The notes below the pieces were generated by a model that did not search any database, was not told the DNA's origin, and worked only from the letters and a program-made list of their open reading frames with translations. From Paraphysoderma sedebokerense (taxonomy: Eukaryota > Blastocladiomycota > Physodermatomycetes > Physodermatales > Physodermataceae): 64,000 bases of DNA. The stretch lies in NCBI GenBank assembly GCA_025602915.1, contig JAHLJZ010000016.1, positions 124,001 through 188,000 of the forward strand, given 5' to 3'. Of this stretch, positions 1-12,705 are shown one piece after another. Both the position numbers and the translations under genes were made by a program. How positions within the stretch are numbered: position 1 is the stretch's first letter; the number at the start of each line of letters is the position of its first letter.

Positions 1-1031
1 AGTTTCAGATTCCTTTGTTGATTTAGCTAGCGAGAACGAGTTAATTGACGAAGACGTGTTCCTTGATGCGCAACTACATAGAATTAGTGCCAGTAGTGGA
101 TTGCCTAAAGGCAGACCATTACATTGCTATGCGTTCGTATTCTTTTATCTTCTCTGCTGATACCCTGGCCGATTTTGTTTCCTTTCTGATCCTTAACATT
201 CGTGATGCCTCCTTTGTGTCTTCCTTCCATAGTTTTGGATCTCCGTCTGTTATCTCCCATGAACTGTCTCAATTGTCCTCTACCCTGGTTACAACTGTTA
301 TCCATGGAATGGATCTTGTTCCCTCCCTGTCACTTGGTCTCGTCAAAGATTTAAAATTAATTGCGAAAACCTTAACTGATGAACGCAACAAAGGCGTCGC
401 AGAAAAAGTCATCACCAAAGTACTCGGTCTCGACGGCCACGAACAATCTTCGAATCCTTCGACCGCAGAAACGGAAATTGACCCCGAATATTACTGGAAC
501 AACAGCGCTTCCATGGATTCATTAGAAGAGGACTGGTTTTGGTCCTTAATTCAAACTCTTAGAGCCGAATGCACTTCTGAAAAACTATACCCAGCCGGCA
601 GTATTTATTGGGTTCGGGACAACAACTTCACGAAACGTACCTACATCACCACCTCCTCCAATTCCTCTCCCATCTCACCCCCACTTTCACCCACTTCTTC
701 CGCTATCGTTCCCGTTTCGTCAAACCAGAAACCCCAAAAATCATCTTTCCTTCCCTCCTTCCCAACTCTCCCCTCTATGCCATTCCTGTCCTCCTCGTTA
801 TCCCCATCCAGAGCTTCCACATCCACCGCTATGATTCAACCGTCCCCACCCAACACTGTTATCCAAGAAAAAGTATACATGCACGTGTCCCTCGATTTAG
901 TCACGGATGTTGCGTCGTTAACCGGGGAACTCAAATTCTCTAGAACAATGTTCACAGATCACGCTCCCAGGTTTTACGAAGACGCATTAAAAGGTGTGGA
1001 AGTTGGGGTGGCGGGTGGTGGCGTTGTTTAA
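1..1031 (+). CDS. Lipase class 3 family protein (sn1-specific diacylglycerol lipase-like), 3' part only
   Basis: The gene enters from the left edge. Reading frame is open from base 2 to about 132, an intron runs 133-232, and the last exon runs 233-1031 to a stop. The splice joins LHCYA to FGSPSVIS, the strand after the nucleophile elbow in class-3 lipases, and is followed by TVIHGMDLVPSLSLGLVKDL, which corresponds to the family segment around the catalytic Asp (usually written as a DxVPRLS-like motif). The GxSxG elbow would lie upstream of the window. The C-terminal half has a long Ser/Pro-rich linker (roughly bases 640-840), then a conserved-looking end with MFTDHAPRFYEDAL, as in fungal and animal diacylglycerol lipase-like proteins. 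Expected role is hydrolysis of acylglycerols at a membrane. Family assignment is good; substrate is inferred. Confidence 0.8.
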
Positions 1032-1098
1032 ATTCATTAAATATATAACCTCACTGAATATGTAACTCTATACATTTTCTGCACTTAAATATCATAGT

Positions 1099-1501
1099 TT
1101 ACAGTTTTGGTACTTTATCCGGTACTTGTTTGTCCTCTTTTTTCTCAATTTCTTTTGTATTTGGATCTTCTGGTTTCACACCGATAGCGGTTATTGCAAC
1201 ATGTATTATACATATAACATAATGAATTCTCGAATAAATCGTCAAATAGCATAATTAATTGTAATTCCCCCTTCACGAATGATTGTCTTTAATGCCCAAC
1301 CTCCGTTGACTGGTTTCTTGGTTAGCTGCCAAACCTTCACCCTTTACTCCATGCAACAGCATGTAACCCCTAAAAACATCATGTAACCCCTAAAACCTGA
1401 ACAATCTATTCAAAGAAATCAAAACGCGACGGTACACCGCCTAGACAATCGAACCCGGTTTTGTTATGTTCGGTGTACTCGCACTTGGAAAAACGGGGCA
1501 T
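1099..1501 (-). CDS. Possible small multi-exon gene, unrecognised
   Basis: Between the lipase and the first protease the minus strand carries three protein-like stretches. An ATG at about 1501 opens MPRFSKCEYTEHNKTGFDC. A middle stretch near 1265-1360 reads GVKGEGLAANQETSQRRLG, distantly like a G-patch. A lysine/glutamate-rich tail reads GVKPEDPNTKEIEKKEDK and ends at a stop at 1099. Splice sites joining them in phase could not be fixed, so the exon model is not established and the three pieces may not belong together. No function is proposed. Confidence 0.22.
1361..1396. repeat. Short direct repeat, 20-bp unit, two copies
   Basis: The unit atgtaacccctaaaa appears at 1361 and again at 1381, 20 bp apart. 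It resembles a telomere-type CCCTAA core but only two units exist, so it looks like a local tandem duplication rather than telomeric DNA. Confidence 0.6.
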
Positions 1502-1880
1502 TCACGCTCCCTCTCCTGACGTTTTATTTGTAATATATGCAACTCAATAGTTTTGTTACAGTCTTTTGATTTGCATTCAGATGTTCAACCAGGAATGGAT
1601 TGTCTGTATTCTGAGGTTTCAGATTTTGGGTTTCCAGTTTCGGCGACGGCGGTTTGAAGATTGGGTATTTAAACTGGTTCTGGGGAGTAGTTTTGTGTTC
1701 GGGGCCCTCAAAAAACCAGAAAGAAAAGAGAAAGAGAAATACAGAATAGTGTTTGGTTAACGTTCGAACTTAGTTTTCGAAGTTGAAATATTTATTTTGA
1801 ACGGGATATTCTATAGTTCAACCAAATTTATTGGATTCGTTACAATTCACAATTTATTCTGAATCATCAAGCTGCCGAAA

Positions 1881-3994
1881 ATGGTAGACACCAAATCGAA
1901 TTTTCTCAAGTCTCAACTTCGACATTCGTACATCTCTTCAATAATAATACTCTACACTTTAACCATTTCATTAATCACCTCTACCACCTCAACAATTCTT
2001 ACAACGCCTTTACAAAATTCTATATCGGGTTCAAAACAATCAATTAACCGTGTACCACGTACTTTACCATTCAGTATTCCACATTCTATAAAACCGTCGC
2101 CAAGATCATCAGATTTTCGGAATGTAAATCCAAAAGTTATCGATTCTCCGGGTTCAGTTGATTCTCGGTCTCGCTTTGGTTCTTTCGAGTCACAGGAACT
2201 AGAGAACCGTAGAGCAGTGGATAAAATTGTACAGAATAGAGTAGCAAAAGGTCATACTGTCTTGGTGCAAAGTGAGTTAGAAGAGGAAGGTAAATTCGAG
2301 AAAAATGGCGGTAAAAGTAAAAGTCAGTCAGGGAAGATAGTGGCTGAACGATACGTGGTTTCGTTTAGACAGTTTATCAGTAAATCGGAATGTATGTTAT
2401 TATCTTATGTCTTCAAAATTGAAAATGAAGTCGTATTAATTTATTTTATTTGATTTTGTAGTTTTGAATCATATAGAAAGGGTTAAGCAATTAATACGCG
2501 AAGAAATTATGAAAGGAATTAAAAGTATTGATGGTGAAATACCTAGAATTACAAAAATTATGATGTTCGATCCTACTGAACGATTGCCTGAAGGTATGGT
2601 TGTTTTTTCAAAAGGATAACAGCGAAATGAAATTCTCAAATAATGGATATTGGATAGGTTTTCATACATATATTGCCCTTCTTACGAATACCATCATCGA
2701 GAAAATTTCCGCTGTTTCCGGAATTCATATACTCAAAGACTTCAACATAAAACTTTCACTCGGTTCCTTGGATCCTACGGTTTCCAATCAACCCAATTTT
2801 TCACCTCTCGTACACGCAATTTCTAAACGATCTCCGATCTTGTCCGATGACTTTGATCCAAATCAAGCTTATGTAGGATTAGCAAGACAGAAGGTAGCCA
2901 CCGAAAGTAGGTTGGGTAACTGGGGTTTAGATCGAATTGATCAACCATCGTTCAAAAGAGATGGATGGTATCATTATCATCCATCAGGTGGTGAAGGTGT
3001 TAGAGTTGTTGTAATGGATAGTGGTATCACTCCCCATCGAGATTTCGAAGATCGATTACTCCCATCCAGATCATTTATCCAAGATAACAACATTCAAGAT
3101 GATTCAAATACATCTGGCCACGGCACTTTTGTAGCATCCTTTATCGGATCTTCTAAAACTGGGGTAGCAAAAAAAGCCAATTTGCAAAGTTTCACCATCG
3201 TAGACGGCTTTGAAGCCAAGTATTCGCGTATCTTGATTGCCATGTATGTGTTATCAGATGATGTCGTTACCAGCCGTAAAAGAAAAAAAGAGAAAATAGT
3301 AGTGAATATGTCTTTTGGATTCCCCAAAGCAACCGCGACTGCGTTTGATCTTAAAAAGGGAATGTACGAGATCGAGTCACTCGCTGTACGTTTCTTTCAT
3401 ATAAAATGAAATCTGTTTTTTTTTTAGATATTGACTGGTTTTGCCTTTCTCAACATTTAGGTCCGAATGGTAGAAGTAGGCGCAATCTTGGTGAAATCCG
3501 CTGGTAATTCAGGCGCCGACGAATGTGATATGGTATTAAATAGAGTACCAGAGATTATCAATGTTGGGGCCATCAACATGGACGACCAAAGATGGGAATT
3601 TTCCAACTATGGCGACTGTGTGGATATTTATGCGTTAGTTATTTCTTTTGTTCCTGTATCTGGAATCTTCGTAATGCGAAACAACATAGACTGACGCTTT
3701 CTGTGATCTTGCATTATTAGTCCCGGTCATAGAGTATTAGGTTTTGATCCCGATTTAAATGTTTACCATCATGGATCGGGAACTTCTTTCGCAGCTCCAC
3801 ATGTCGCTGGAGTGATCGCACTATATTTATCTTCTGAATTCTTTGATGAAGTTCCAATGGGCAAATTGGCGGCGATAGTAAAAGAGCAGTTAATCAAGAA
3901 TGCGTGGATTTTGCCCACGCGAATTGATTCTTTTCAAGGAACGTTTCCGAGAGTAGTGAATGCGATACCAAAGTTTCTATACCAAAGACTATAA
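1881..3994 (+). CDS. Subtilisin-like serine protease A (peptidase S8, proteinase K type)
   Basis: Predicted secreted endopeptidase of 605 residues from five exons: 1881-2391, 2462-2593, 2658-3385, 3461-3633, 3721-3994; all phases close. The N-terminus has a hydrophobic segment (residues about 17-40) that could be a signal peptide or anchor. A Ser-rich linker follows, then an inhibitor-I9 propeptide beginning AERYVVSFRQF. The catalytic domain carries Asp in VVMDSGI, His in SGHGTFVAS, the oxyanion Asn in VKSAGNSG and Ser in GSGTSFAAPHVAG, so all four active-site residues are present. It is the first of five paralogues and faces the same way as B. It has fewer introns than the others: those splitting the Asp motif and the Ser motif are absent. 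The roughly 110-residue extension before the propeptide is longer than in proteinase K. Confidence 0.93.
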
Positions 3995-4838
3995 CGTATT
4001 TATGATATATCTGCAGGGATAATTTAAAATCCCAATGATGAAGATGACTCGTAGAACGAATTGCATTTGGGGCTCCGTTTAAATTGAATAAAACTCCTAT
4101 ATATGCGCAGTTCCGGCTACCCATCGCTTTGGCGCCACTTCTCGCGTTGAGGTCACGTCATGCGTCCATGGTCTGGAGGAACGTATCCGGAAAAGATAGC
4201 GGAAATAAAATAACTTATTTATCTAATCATTCTAATAACATTGACATTGTACAGATGGAATCAATTATTGCTTTACTTATTGTTCCGAAATGAAAATTTC
4301 ATCTGATTTTTCTTGGCGGCGACGAGCGAGAGGCCAAGTCTTCATAGAGAAAAACAGATCACCAGTTTTGCCAATATATATATAATCCCTGAAGTGCAAT
4401 ATTCATCACAGGTTCACTTCAAATTGTCGAGGCACATTTGTCTCCAACAGCTCTGTCCTGTTTGCAATGTAACAGATCGTCTCAATCCGCTGTGCGGATT
4501 GATAATTGAACGCAACGGTGCATTGTTCAAGTTACAAGTGGTTTTAATCGTCATTTTGTTTCGGTTTAGAATTGTGCACCCTAGGTAGGGGTGATGTAAG
4601 AATTAAAGGGATGAAGTATGGTGTTATTGCTATTTGAGAAGTTTCAAGTTTCGGGTACATCTTTACAATTTTATATACATTTTTTCCTTTATCTCTGCTT
4701 ACGATCGAGGCAAAAGAAAAGAGAGATTGCAGTCTTCATCCGCCTGTTATTTGATACCTCGTAGTTCAGACTATTCTTCAAAATACAGAAGAATAGTTTA
4801 TTCTAGAAGAAACAGCGATTTGAGAACGGTTCATCGTA
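3995..4838. other. Intergenic stretch between proteases A and B
   Basis: About 840 bases with several short open frames on both strands, none with a recognisable domain or a convincing splice model. It must hold the terminator of A and the promoter of B. I see nothing else in it. Confidence 0.5.
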
Positions 4839-7093
4839 ATGGTGCAAAGTTTTGAATCCACCTCGATCGGGGCAAAGTCCCAATCATTTCGAATACCATA
4901 TTTTTCATTCGTACTACTCTACGCCTTCATAGCTACAAGCATCAAATCCACAACAGCGACGATTCTTACGTCCCAAATTCACAATTCCGTTTCGGCGAGT
5001 TCCGTATCACCAGGTAGCAGCATAGCCCGCCCATCCCAATTCACAGTTCCACAATCCGCTCGGCCACCTCTCAGATCGTCAAATTCAAAAAGTAGAACAT
5101 CGAGCGTTATTGAGACCCCTTTCTCTGTGGGTTCGCGAGCTCGTTCTGTGACATTTGAAGAGCCAGGAAGAACAAAAATAACAGTCGATAAGTTAATACA
5201 TAATCGGGCGGTAAAAAGCAGACATGGTTTGGTTCAAAATGAGTTGAGAAGCGAAGGACGATCTGCAAAAAATGATTTTCGAGGAGGAGGTCAAATAGGA
5301 AAAATGGTGGCAGAGCGATATGTGGTGTCGTTCAGACGGTTTATAACCAAAGTTGAGTGTATGTATTCCGTTTTTGGTAGTTTCACTGGTTTTGTTTTGA
5401 GGGCCTAACCCAATAACTAATAACCGTGATTATCTGGTTTTGGTAGTTCGAAGTCATATAGAGCGAGTTAAACAATTAATACGGGATGAAATTATGACAA
5501 AAGGTATCAGGAGTATTGATGGCGAAATGCCCAGAATTACAGATATCATGATCCACGATCCGTCACCGCGGTTACCAGAAGGTACCACTTTTTTATCTGT
5601 ATTACGGTAAAACGATCAGCAACATAACAAATTCACTTTGTATGGTAGGGTTTCATACATATATTGCACTACTCACGAGTACCATAATCGAGAAAATTTC
5701 GACTATTAGCGGAATTCATGTATTGAAAGATTTTGATATAAAGCTTTCCTTCGGTTCGATCAATCCTACATTTCCCATGAACCCACTCACACATTCAATC
5801 TCAAAAAGAGCTGCCCCCTCGTCTACACAGAATACACCAAGTCTGGGTTATGCGGGGTTGCTAAATCAGCGCCTCTCAATGAAAATTTTGTCGGATAACT
5901 GGGGGTTAGACCGTATAGATCAGCGATCTTCTATAAGAGATGGATGGTACCATTTCCACAAATCCTCTGGAGATGGCGTCAGAGTGGTTGTCATGGATAG
6001 GTACGATTCTGCAACTTGTGGACGAATTACATGTCCAGCTTACTTTTATTTCTGACATTGAACTAATCAAATTACTATCGTCTGCTGCCTTCCATTCGAA
6101 AATTAGCGGTATTGAACCCCATCCGCACTTTGAAGATCGGGTACTCCCACCTGTGTCCTTTGTGGAAGACTCCGAAAATTCAACTACTTCAAGCCACGGA
6201 ACAATTATTGCATCAATTGTAGGATCTTCAAAAACAGGGGTTGCGAAGAAAGCTAAATTACAAAGTTACACCCTTGTGAATGGAAACGTCATTAGCTATG
6301 CCCAGATTTTGCGTGGAATGAATGCACTATCGAATGATGTTATCACCAGCCGAAAAAGTGGCAAGGAAAAGGTTGTAGTCAATTTGTCTTTTGGGTTCAC
6401 CAAGACATCCGCGGCATTTGACCTTGAGATCGGATTATATAATATCGAATCTCTAGCGGTAAGTGTCAATGATATGCATTGATGTCAAGCGTTTCCAAAA
6501 TTAACATTTTGCCCATCTCAATCATCCAGATTGTAATGGTCGAAAACGGCGCAGTCTTGGTCAAATCTGCCGGTAATTCCGGATCCGATGAGTGTGATAT
6601 GGTGCTGAATAGAGTACCAGAAATTATCCATGTTGGCGCGATCACAATGGATGATCGAAAATTAGAAGAATCAAATTACGGTAGTTGTGTAGATGTCTTT
6701 GCGTTCGTATATTCATCCATTTCTTCTTGTTTCTCCATTCATTCATTATTGACTGATAGTATCATATATCTCATTTATTGCTTTCCTCCTGTTTTACGTT
6801 GGCTATATAGACCGGGACATCATGTATTAGGCTATGATCCAGAGTTAAACGGTTACCATCCCGGATCGGGAACTTCTTTTGCAGCACCCCATGTCGCTGG
6901 CGTGATCGCTTTATATTTATCATCCGGCCATTTTGATAATGTTTCAGACGAAAATTTGGCAGCCGTTATAAAGGAAACTTTAATTAGAAATGCTTGGACT
7001 TTACATGGCGGAGACTTGGCAGGGATTGAATCATTCGAAGGAACGTTCCCGAGAATAGTGAATTCGGTGCCAAAATTTATGTATGAAGGCTGA
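4839..7093 (+). CDS. Subtilisin-like serine protease B (peptidase S8)
   Basis: Closest paralogue of A: 604 residues from six exons (4839-5358, 5447-5581, 5649-6000, 6107-6458, 6530-6702, 6811-7093). Hydrophobic N-terminal segment at residues about 20-45, then an I9 propeptide (VAERYVVSFRRFITK). Catalytic residues are all visible: Asp in VVMD joined across an intron to SGIEPH, His in SSHGTIIAS, Asn in VKSAGNSGSDE, Ser in GSGTSFAAPHVAG. The usual glycine before the catalytic His is serine here. It keeps the intron inside the Asp-Ser-Gly motif that A lacks, but like A has no intron in the Ser motif. It ends 247 bases from the 3' end of C, which runs towards it. Expected to be a secreted or cell-surface protease; substrate unknown. 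Confidence 0.93.
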
Positions 7094-7340
7094 TGTTAGA
7101 TACGATTTGATAGGAACATCTTCTAATCCCAGTAATAGACTGAAAGTTGAAAATAATCTCAGTAAATGTTGAACATATGTGCTACATATATTGGCGTCGT
7201 TGTCCCAATCATAAAACAAGTAGCAGGAGCCCGAAACATTCAGAGAAGAGCATTGTTGGTCTATTAAAAGACTACATTGGGAACAATCGATTTTCTTTGA
7301 TTACATTGACGCATGACTTAATTTACAAATATATAAATAG

Positions 7341-9424
7341 CTATCTCCTTTGTTTCTTGTCCGTTGTCGACGGCAAGGAATTCAAAATTCGAGGAACGGA
7401 TGATTGAAAACTAGTTAAAGCTTCTTCTCCTATATGATCCAATTTCCATGCATTATCCCTTATTTCCTGTCGGAGAATGTCGGCCCGTTCTTCTGAAGCA
7501 ATGTGATCGAAATTCCCTGTCGCGAGGAAGATAGCGATAGTTCCAGTGACAAATGCTGGAAGCGAAGCAAGTTATTATCCTCTTTTAAATTCTGTCGAAT
7601 GAGAACAAAGTAAAATAACTCACGAGCAGCAAACGACGTTCCATCGCCAAGTTCAAATTTCTTCCGAAGAGAATTATACCCTAGGACGTTTTCGCCTGGA
7701 CTGAATATCCTAGTGAGTTTGGGACCTAAAGATATACAATGCGTAATTTTAAGCATTGTACGTACGCAAATATGTCTATGCATGTCCCGTAGTTTGACAT
7801 TTTTATCTTCTTGTCATTTTCATCTATCGCTCCAACCTTGATCACCTCAGGGATGCGCATAATCAATTGATCACACCCATCGACGTTGTTATTACCGGCA
7901 GCTTGTACCAAGATAGCTCCATCTTCAATCATTCTTAGCTAAAAGTCTGCGTTAGTTTCGTTCGACTTTTTCGTTGTTCTAATTACAATGAACGACCATT
8001 ACCAGTAAAAATTCTACCTCATGAAGTGGTGAATTCTCTTCCACCTTTTCGTCAATACCGAAGGACATGTTTATCACTACATCCTCTCCTCTGCGGCGAA
8101 ATATCGAGACATCGCTGGAAAGCGTATATAACGAAGAAATCAATTCGGAATGCCACGACGACGAGGATGCTCCGATCATTTTATACGACTGTAATATAAC
8201 TTTTTTTGCAACACCAACTTTTGCAGAGCCAATCAGAGATGCTACAAAACTTCCGTGGCCTAATTCATCATCGTCTCGTTCTCCTTCGACGAAATTTTTT
8301 CCAGGCAGGACACGAGATTGGAAGTCAAAATGAGGGGTGATTCCACTGCAAATCACTCAGTTAGTTTATTTCTACTTCTACGCAAACTAATGATGTCTCC
8401 GACTATACCTATCCAGTACGATGGCACGAACGGAATCCCCGGCAGCCGAATGATACTTGTATACTCCATCACGCCCGGATGGCTGATCAATTCGATCCAA
8501 ACCCCAATTCGACTCCGTTAAGTTGAGAGAGAGCTGCTGCTTTTCAAGAGTGTGGGCAGATTCAACGACATTTCTTCGATATAGCACCCGATGCCGCTTG
8601 AAACTTTTGTCGGAAGTTAAGTTACCTAAATTGTATTTAATTTTATAATCTAGCACAATGTGAATACCGGGCAGATTTTGGAGGGTTTCGATAATAGTTT
8701 GTGTTAGAACTGCAATATAACCTCGAAAGCCTAATACCGAATTCCGTCAATTATATGCACGTCAAAATGAATGCCTTGTCGTCATACCGTTTGGTAAACG
8801 TTTCGAGGGACCGAGATTAAATATGTTCTTTAATTTGGGGGATTCGCCCTCGACTGATTTTGCACCTTTTTGTATCTCTGCAGCTATGAGAGCCTGAAGT
8901 ATTGATATGTGTTGTTGAACTATTAAGATGTTAAAACGGCTTCAGCTTGATGGTTGGGCAAAAAAAGTGATTGACGTACACTCCATTTTGGAAATTCTTC
9001 TCCTAAACGTGACCACATATCTTTCGGCAATAATTTTTAGTATACCTCCTTTTTTATAGCTTATACGTTTCTGCTGATTCCCCGATGCAATAGTTCCATC
9101 ATCGTTCGCAGAAGTTATGAGATTTAACGGTGGGCGATTAATCGCAAGATTCCTGAAGGGGGTCTCTGAATCTTTCAATCGATCTTTATGTTCTTGGTGA
9201 TCAACCATACCTAAGGGTGATCCCAAACCGGCATTCTGAAGTCTTACATTGGGGCGGCCAAGCGGGATAGTGATTGAAGGGTGATTCCGATGGGGAAAAC
9301 TTCTAACTCTGGGAGGATTGTCAGCCGACGAGACTGGTGGAGTCACTGAAATGGGAAGAACGGCGAAACCCTTCGCTGAATAAATAAGGGCCAACGCCAA
9401 GACATGAACAACATTCCAATACAT
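7341..9424 (-). CDS. Subtilisin-like serine protease C (peptidase S8)
   Basis: 568 residues from seven exons on the minus strand: 9424-8980, 8919-8788, 8730-8409, 8345-8003, 7938-7766, 7700-7624, 7555-7341. The start MYWNVVHVLALALIYSAKG looks like a cleavable signal peptide. The I9 propeptide contains IAERYVVTFRRRISK. Active-site residues are present: Asp in IVLD/SGITPH, His in LGHGSFVAS, Asn in VQAAGNNN, Ser in GDGTSFAA. The segment after the serine reads PFVTG where A and B have PHVAG, so the conserved structural His of that motif is Phe. Both the Asp-motif and Ser-motif introns are kept. It is transcribed convergently with B and in tandem with D. Confidence 0.92.
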
Positions 9425-9619
9425 TTGAGCAAGAAATGGATGCTCTTAATTCTTAACTTCTCGAGGAAGGCAGCATGATATTTATTTCTGATCCCATGAT
9501 GAGTTGAAACGATGAAACTTTTCGATTGAATGGAGCCGTTGCGTTTTGTGACGAAACGCGAAAGCGCGCGGACTGCGGAGTGAGTTCAAATAGATATTTT
9601 GATTTATTTACAATGTTTG

Positions 9620-11665
9620 TTACATAAAACTTGGTACGGAATTTAATATCTTGGGAATCTGACCGTTATATGTATCTAAAATCTCCTGGTTGACATCCCA
9701 AGCCTCGTCTATTAAAGTTTGCTTAACCGCTTCTGCTAAGTTATTTGCATCAACATGTGCAAAATGCCCAGTTGACAAATAAAGGGCGACCACTCCAGCG
9801 ACATGAGCTGGAAGTCCCCGAGATAGTGTTAATGTTATTGGACGCCTACGCACAATGAAATGAGTGACTTACGAGTTGCATACGACGTGCCGGAGGCTAA
9901 AACAAATTCACCTTGATTTGGATTGTAGCCGAGAACGCGATGACCGGGTCTATTTCCGCGTACAGTGTCAATATTCTTGATGCTTCATCTGTGAATAGAT
10001 AGAGAACATACGCATAAATATCGACGCATTCCCCAAAATTCGAATTCTCCCATTTTCTATCGGAATTATAGCTCATGGCACCGACATGGATGATTTCTGG
10101 TATACGGTACAATGCATGATGGCATGCGTTGACATTATCGTTCCCAGCTGCCTGTACAACAACTGCACCAACTTCAATCAATTTTTTCTACGGATGTGTT
10201 AAGTGAGTAAGGGTATGGGTTACAGTCTCTAAACTGAAAACGGTAAAACCAAAGTATACCAATAATAGCTCCAATTCTAAATCATTGCCAATATTACCGC
10301 CATTTTGAACGTTGAATCCCAGAGCAATATTTATCACAATATTTTCACCGCTTATTCTCTTCCTCTCCTTGACGTCCAAAGACAATTGAAATATCGCTTC
10401 CAAAACGTTGGAATATTGGGCTTTGCCATTTTCATTCATTATTTGATATACCTGAACATTTACTTTTTTAGCGACGCCAACTTCTCTTGATGCGATGAGT
10501 GAAGCAGCGAAACTTCCATGGCCTAAAATATCTCGATTTTCGTTTGCTCCTTCGACGAAACTTTTCCCGGGAAGAACTCTATCTTTGAAATCGTCGTGAG
10601 GAACTAATCCACTGGGTAATCGGATTTTCAATTCGTATCAATATATTATTTCTGCAACAAGACCAAGAAGGAGGATGATCTACCTGTCAACAAGGATCAC
10701 AGTCACATTTTCACCCGCAGAGGGATGGTAAAGGTACAACCCATCGCGGGCGGAAGAGGCCTGGTCGATCCGATCCAACCCCCAATTTCCGTACTCAAAA
10801 TCGGTTTCAATGTTTTGAGACGTTAATTTCCGCCTTAAGTTTGCGCCAATGTCATTGACAAAACGTCGGTGAAGACCTGCTGATTTTGTACGTTTGTGTT
10901 GTTGCCCAATGGTGAGAGTCACTGAATAATCTCGAACAATTCGAATGCCCTGAAGACCGGAAATTTCTTTGACGACTGTTTCCGTAAGGACAGCAATATA
11001 TGCGCGGAAACCTGCGAAATATTCTAAATGTTAATAACACCGCAATATCATGTTATTTTGAACATGAACTTGCCTTTGGGGAGCCTGGCAGAGGCCTCGT
11101 GCATCATGACTTTGGCCACTCTTGGCAAATCCCCAGAAATGGACGTCGTCGCATCCTTCAATTCCCTTTCAATTAAATACTTTACAGCTGCAATATGTTC
11201 TAAAACTGAAATTATTGGAATGAATAAGATTTACTTGTTCGTGGTATCAAGTTAAAACTTACATTTGTCTCGTGATATTGCTCGTCGAAACGAAACAACA
11301 TATTTGTCGGTCACTTTTGTTTTTTTCCCTGACAAATTATTCATTGAAAGCCTGTGGCCAGAGCTGTGCCCTGCAGTTGGAGAATCTAAGGTGTCCACCG
11401 ATCCAAGCGCCAAAGACGGCCGAACCTGCACTAGAGGAGGGACATCTTTCGGGTCTATGCTGGAGAATGACCTAGGTTGACTGACAATTCGAGGGCGATT
11501 CTGCACAATCAATTTATGGTCTAAATGCGCCGGCGGATTTTGGTGCCTTGGAGTCGAAATCGAATGGGACGGACCATTAAAAAGGATGCTCGAAGCGACA
11601 ATGGGACCCGCCTCGGTGTTAAGGGCGGCCGAGAAAAGTAGTACCGACAAAAATTTGAATCGCAT
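9620..11665 (-). CDS. Subtilisin-like serine protease D (peptidase S8)
   Basis: 551 residues from seven exons: 11665-11263, 11205-11074, 11011-10684, 10611-10260, 10187-10012, 9949-9873, 9807-9620. The N-terminus MRFKFLSVLLFSAALNTEA is a good signal peptide. The propeptide has VTDKYVVSFRRAISRD. Catalytic residues: Asp in VILVD/SGLVPH, His in LGHGSFAAS, Asn in VQAAGNDN, Ser in ASGTSYATPHVAG. The second intron (11073-11012) begins with GC rather than GT (gcaagt donor); the in-phase, paralogue-conserved border supports it. D runs divergently from the small gene at 12056. Likely secreted; substrate unknown. Confidence 0.92.
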
Positions 11666-12055
11666 TTCTCTAAAGCTGTGCTAACAGATTGTCTAACAAA
11701 GTTTTTTTTGCCTTGGAGATGAGTTTGTAAATTTATCTTTGCGTTGCGTGCACAAGGCTAGCGTGTAGATTGCCAAACTGGCGTGGTGTAGAGAAACGAA
11801 ACGCGGATACCGTTATCCACCGTGATTCTTTCGAAGTACCCCGAAACAGGTGTTTTATTGTTTGGTGTTTCAATCCCTCTACATCTTATTCATAAGTTGT
11901 GGGATTTAATGCTCGAAATAGAAGGAAAGCGAAGGCCAGCCGGTATCCTTGCGGCGCCGTCCAAAATACCGGATTCGCAGCATAATCATTTTCATGGCCT
12001 TCAGTTCGACACTATCAAAACCTCAAAAATCAAAATAAACAAATATCAATCTATT

Positions 12056-12606
12056 ATGAGCAAGTTTGAGTTCGAAGAGAAAGTTTTAGAACCGCTGCGT
12101 GAGTTGGAAGGCACTGAAAAATTGGTTCACATATTTATTAAAATATTTGGTAAACTCTGATTCAATGACTACTTGAGACGCGTGCTTGCCTCATTTTAAT
12201 CTGCATGGTTATCACTTGATTTAATGCTTAGACGTCTTTTCAACAGTACTGAATGAGAATTTATTCGAACTGCTGAGATCGCACAATCAATGTAAAAAAC
12301 AGCAGCGCAAAGAGCACCGCCATAGTGTTAAACTCGCTATGCCTCGACTGTATTGGCATCATAGCCTCCATACTAACCATTGAAGACAAAGCAGAGCTGA
12401 TGTTGAAGAGTATATCTGTTGCGAAGCAAGCAAAATGCACAATTCACATCCAGGTTGACGACATTATCAATCTTGAAGACTTTCTGCGTCGCAAGATATT
12501 GCGTGAGATTAGGTTTATTGAAACAAGTTTCAGCATTCATTCTCCCGTTTCGAATCGAGTGAGCGCGTATTGTGCGGAGACTGTTGGAGATCAGAATGCA
12601 ATTTAA
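12056..12606 (+). CDS. Small helical protein, unrecognised
   Basis: Three exons that join in phase: 12056-12149, 12232-12291, 12365-12606, giving about 131 residues. The start at 12056 (MSKFEFEEKVLEPLRELE) is preferred; the same frame is open upstream to 11822, which would add 78 less protein-like residues. The product is rich in amphipathic helix (for example IFIKIFDVFSTVLNENLFEL, then EDKAELMLKSISVAKQAKC, then DDIINLEDFLRRKILREI), suggesting a coiled-coil or helical-bundle complex subunit. I do not recognise the family. It sits between divergent protease D and co-directional protease E and may share the D promoter region. The last ~25 residues look less conserved, so the 3' end could be spliced differently. 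Confidence 0.5.
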
Positions 12607-12705
12607 TCGTCTCGGGTTGTCCGCAGAAAATAAAAAAAAGAGAAGCAGCCACTTCAAAAAATACACATTAAAATAGATAGAGATAGTACGGATTCATTAC
12701 CAACG

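Noticed and set aside
1361-1396. Telomere-like CCCCTAAA words
   Set aside because: Only two units with imperfect spacing, inside a gene-dense region; a local tandem duplication explains them.
1420-1500. tRNA-like segment on the minus strand with ggttcgatt resembling a T-loop
   Set aside because: The bases around the loop do not form the 5-bp T-stem and no matching acceptor or anticodon arm is present.
4084-4588. Two adjacent plus-strand frames between proteases A and B
   Set aside because: No domain, no splice join that makes sense, and no similarity to neighbouring genes.
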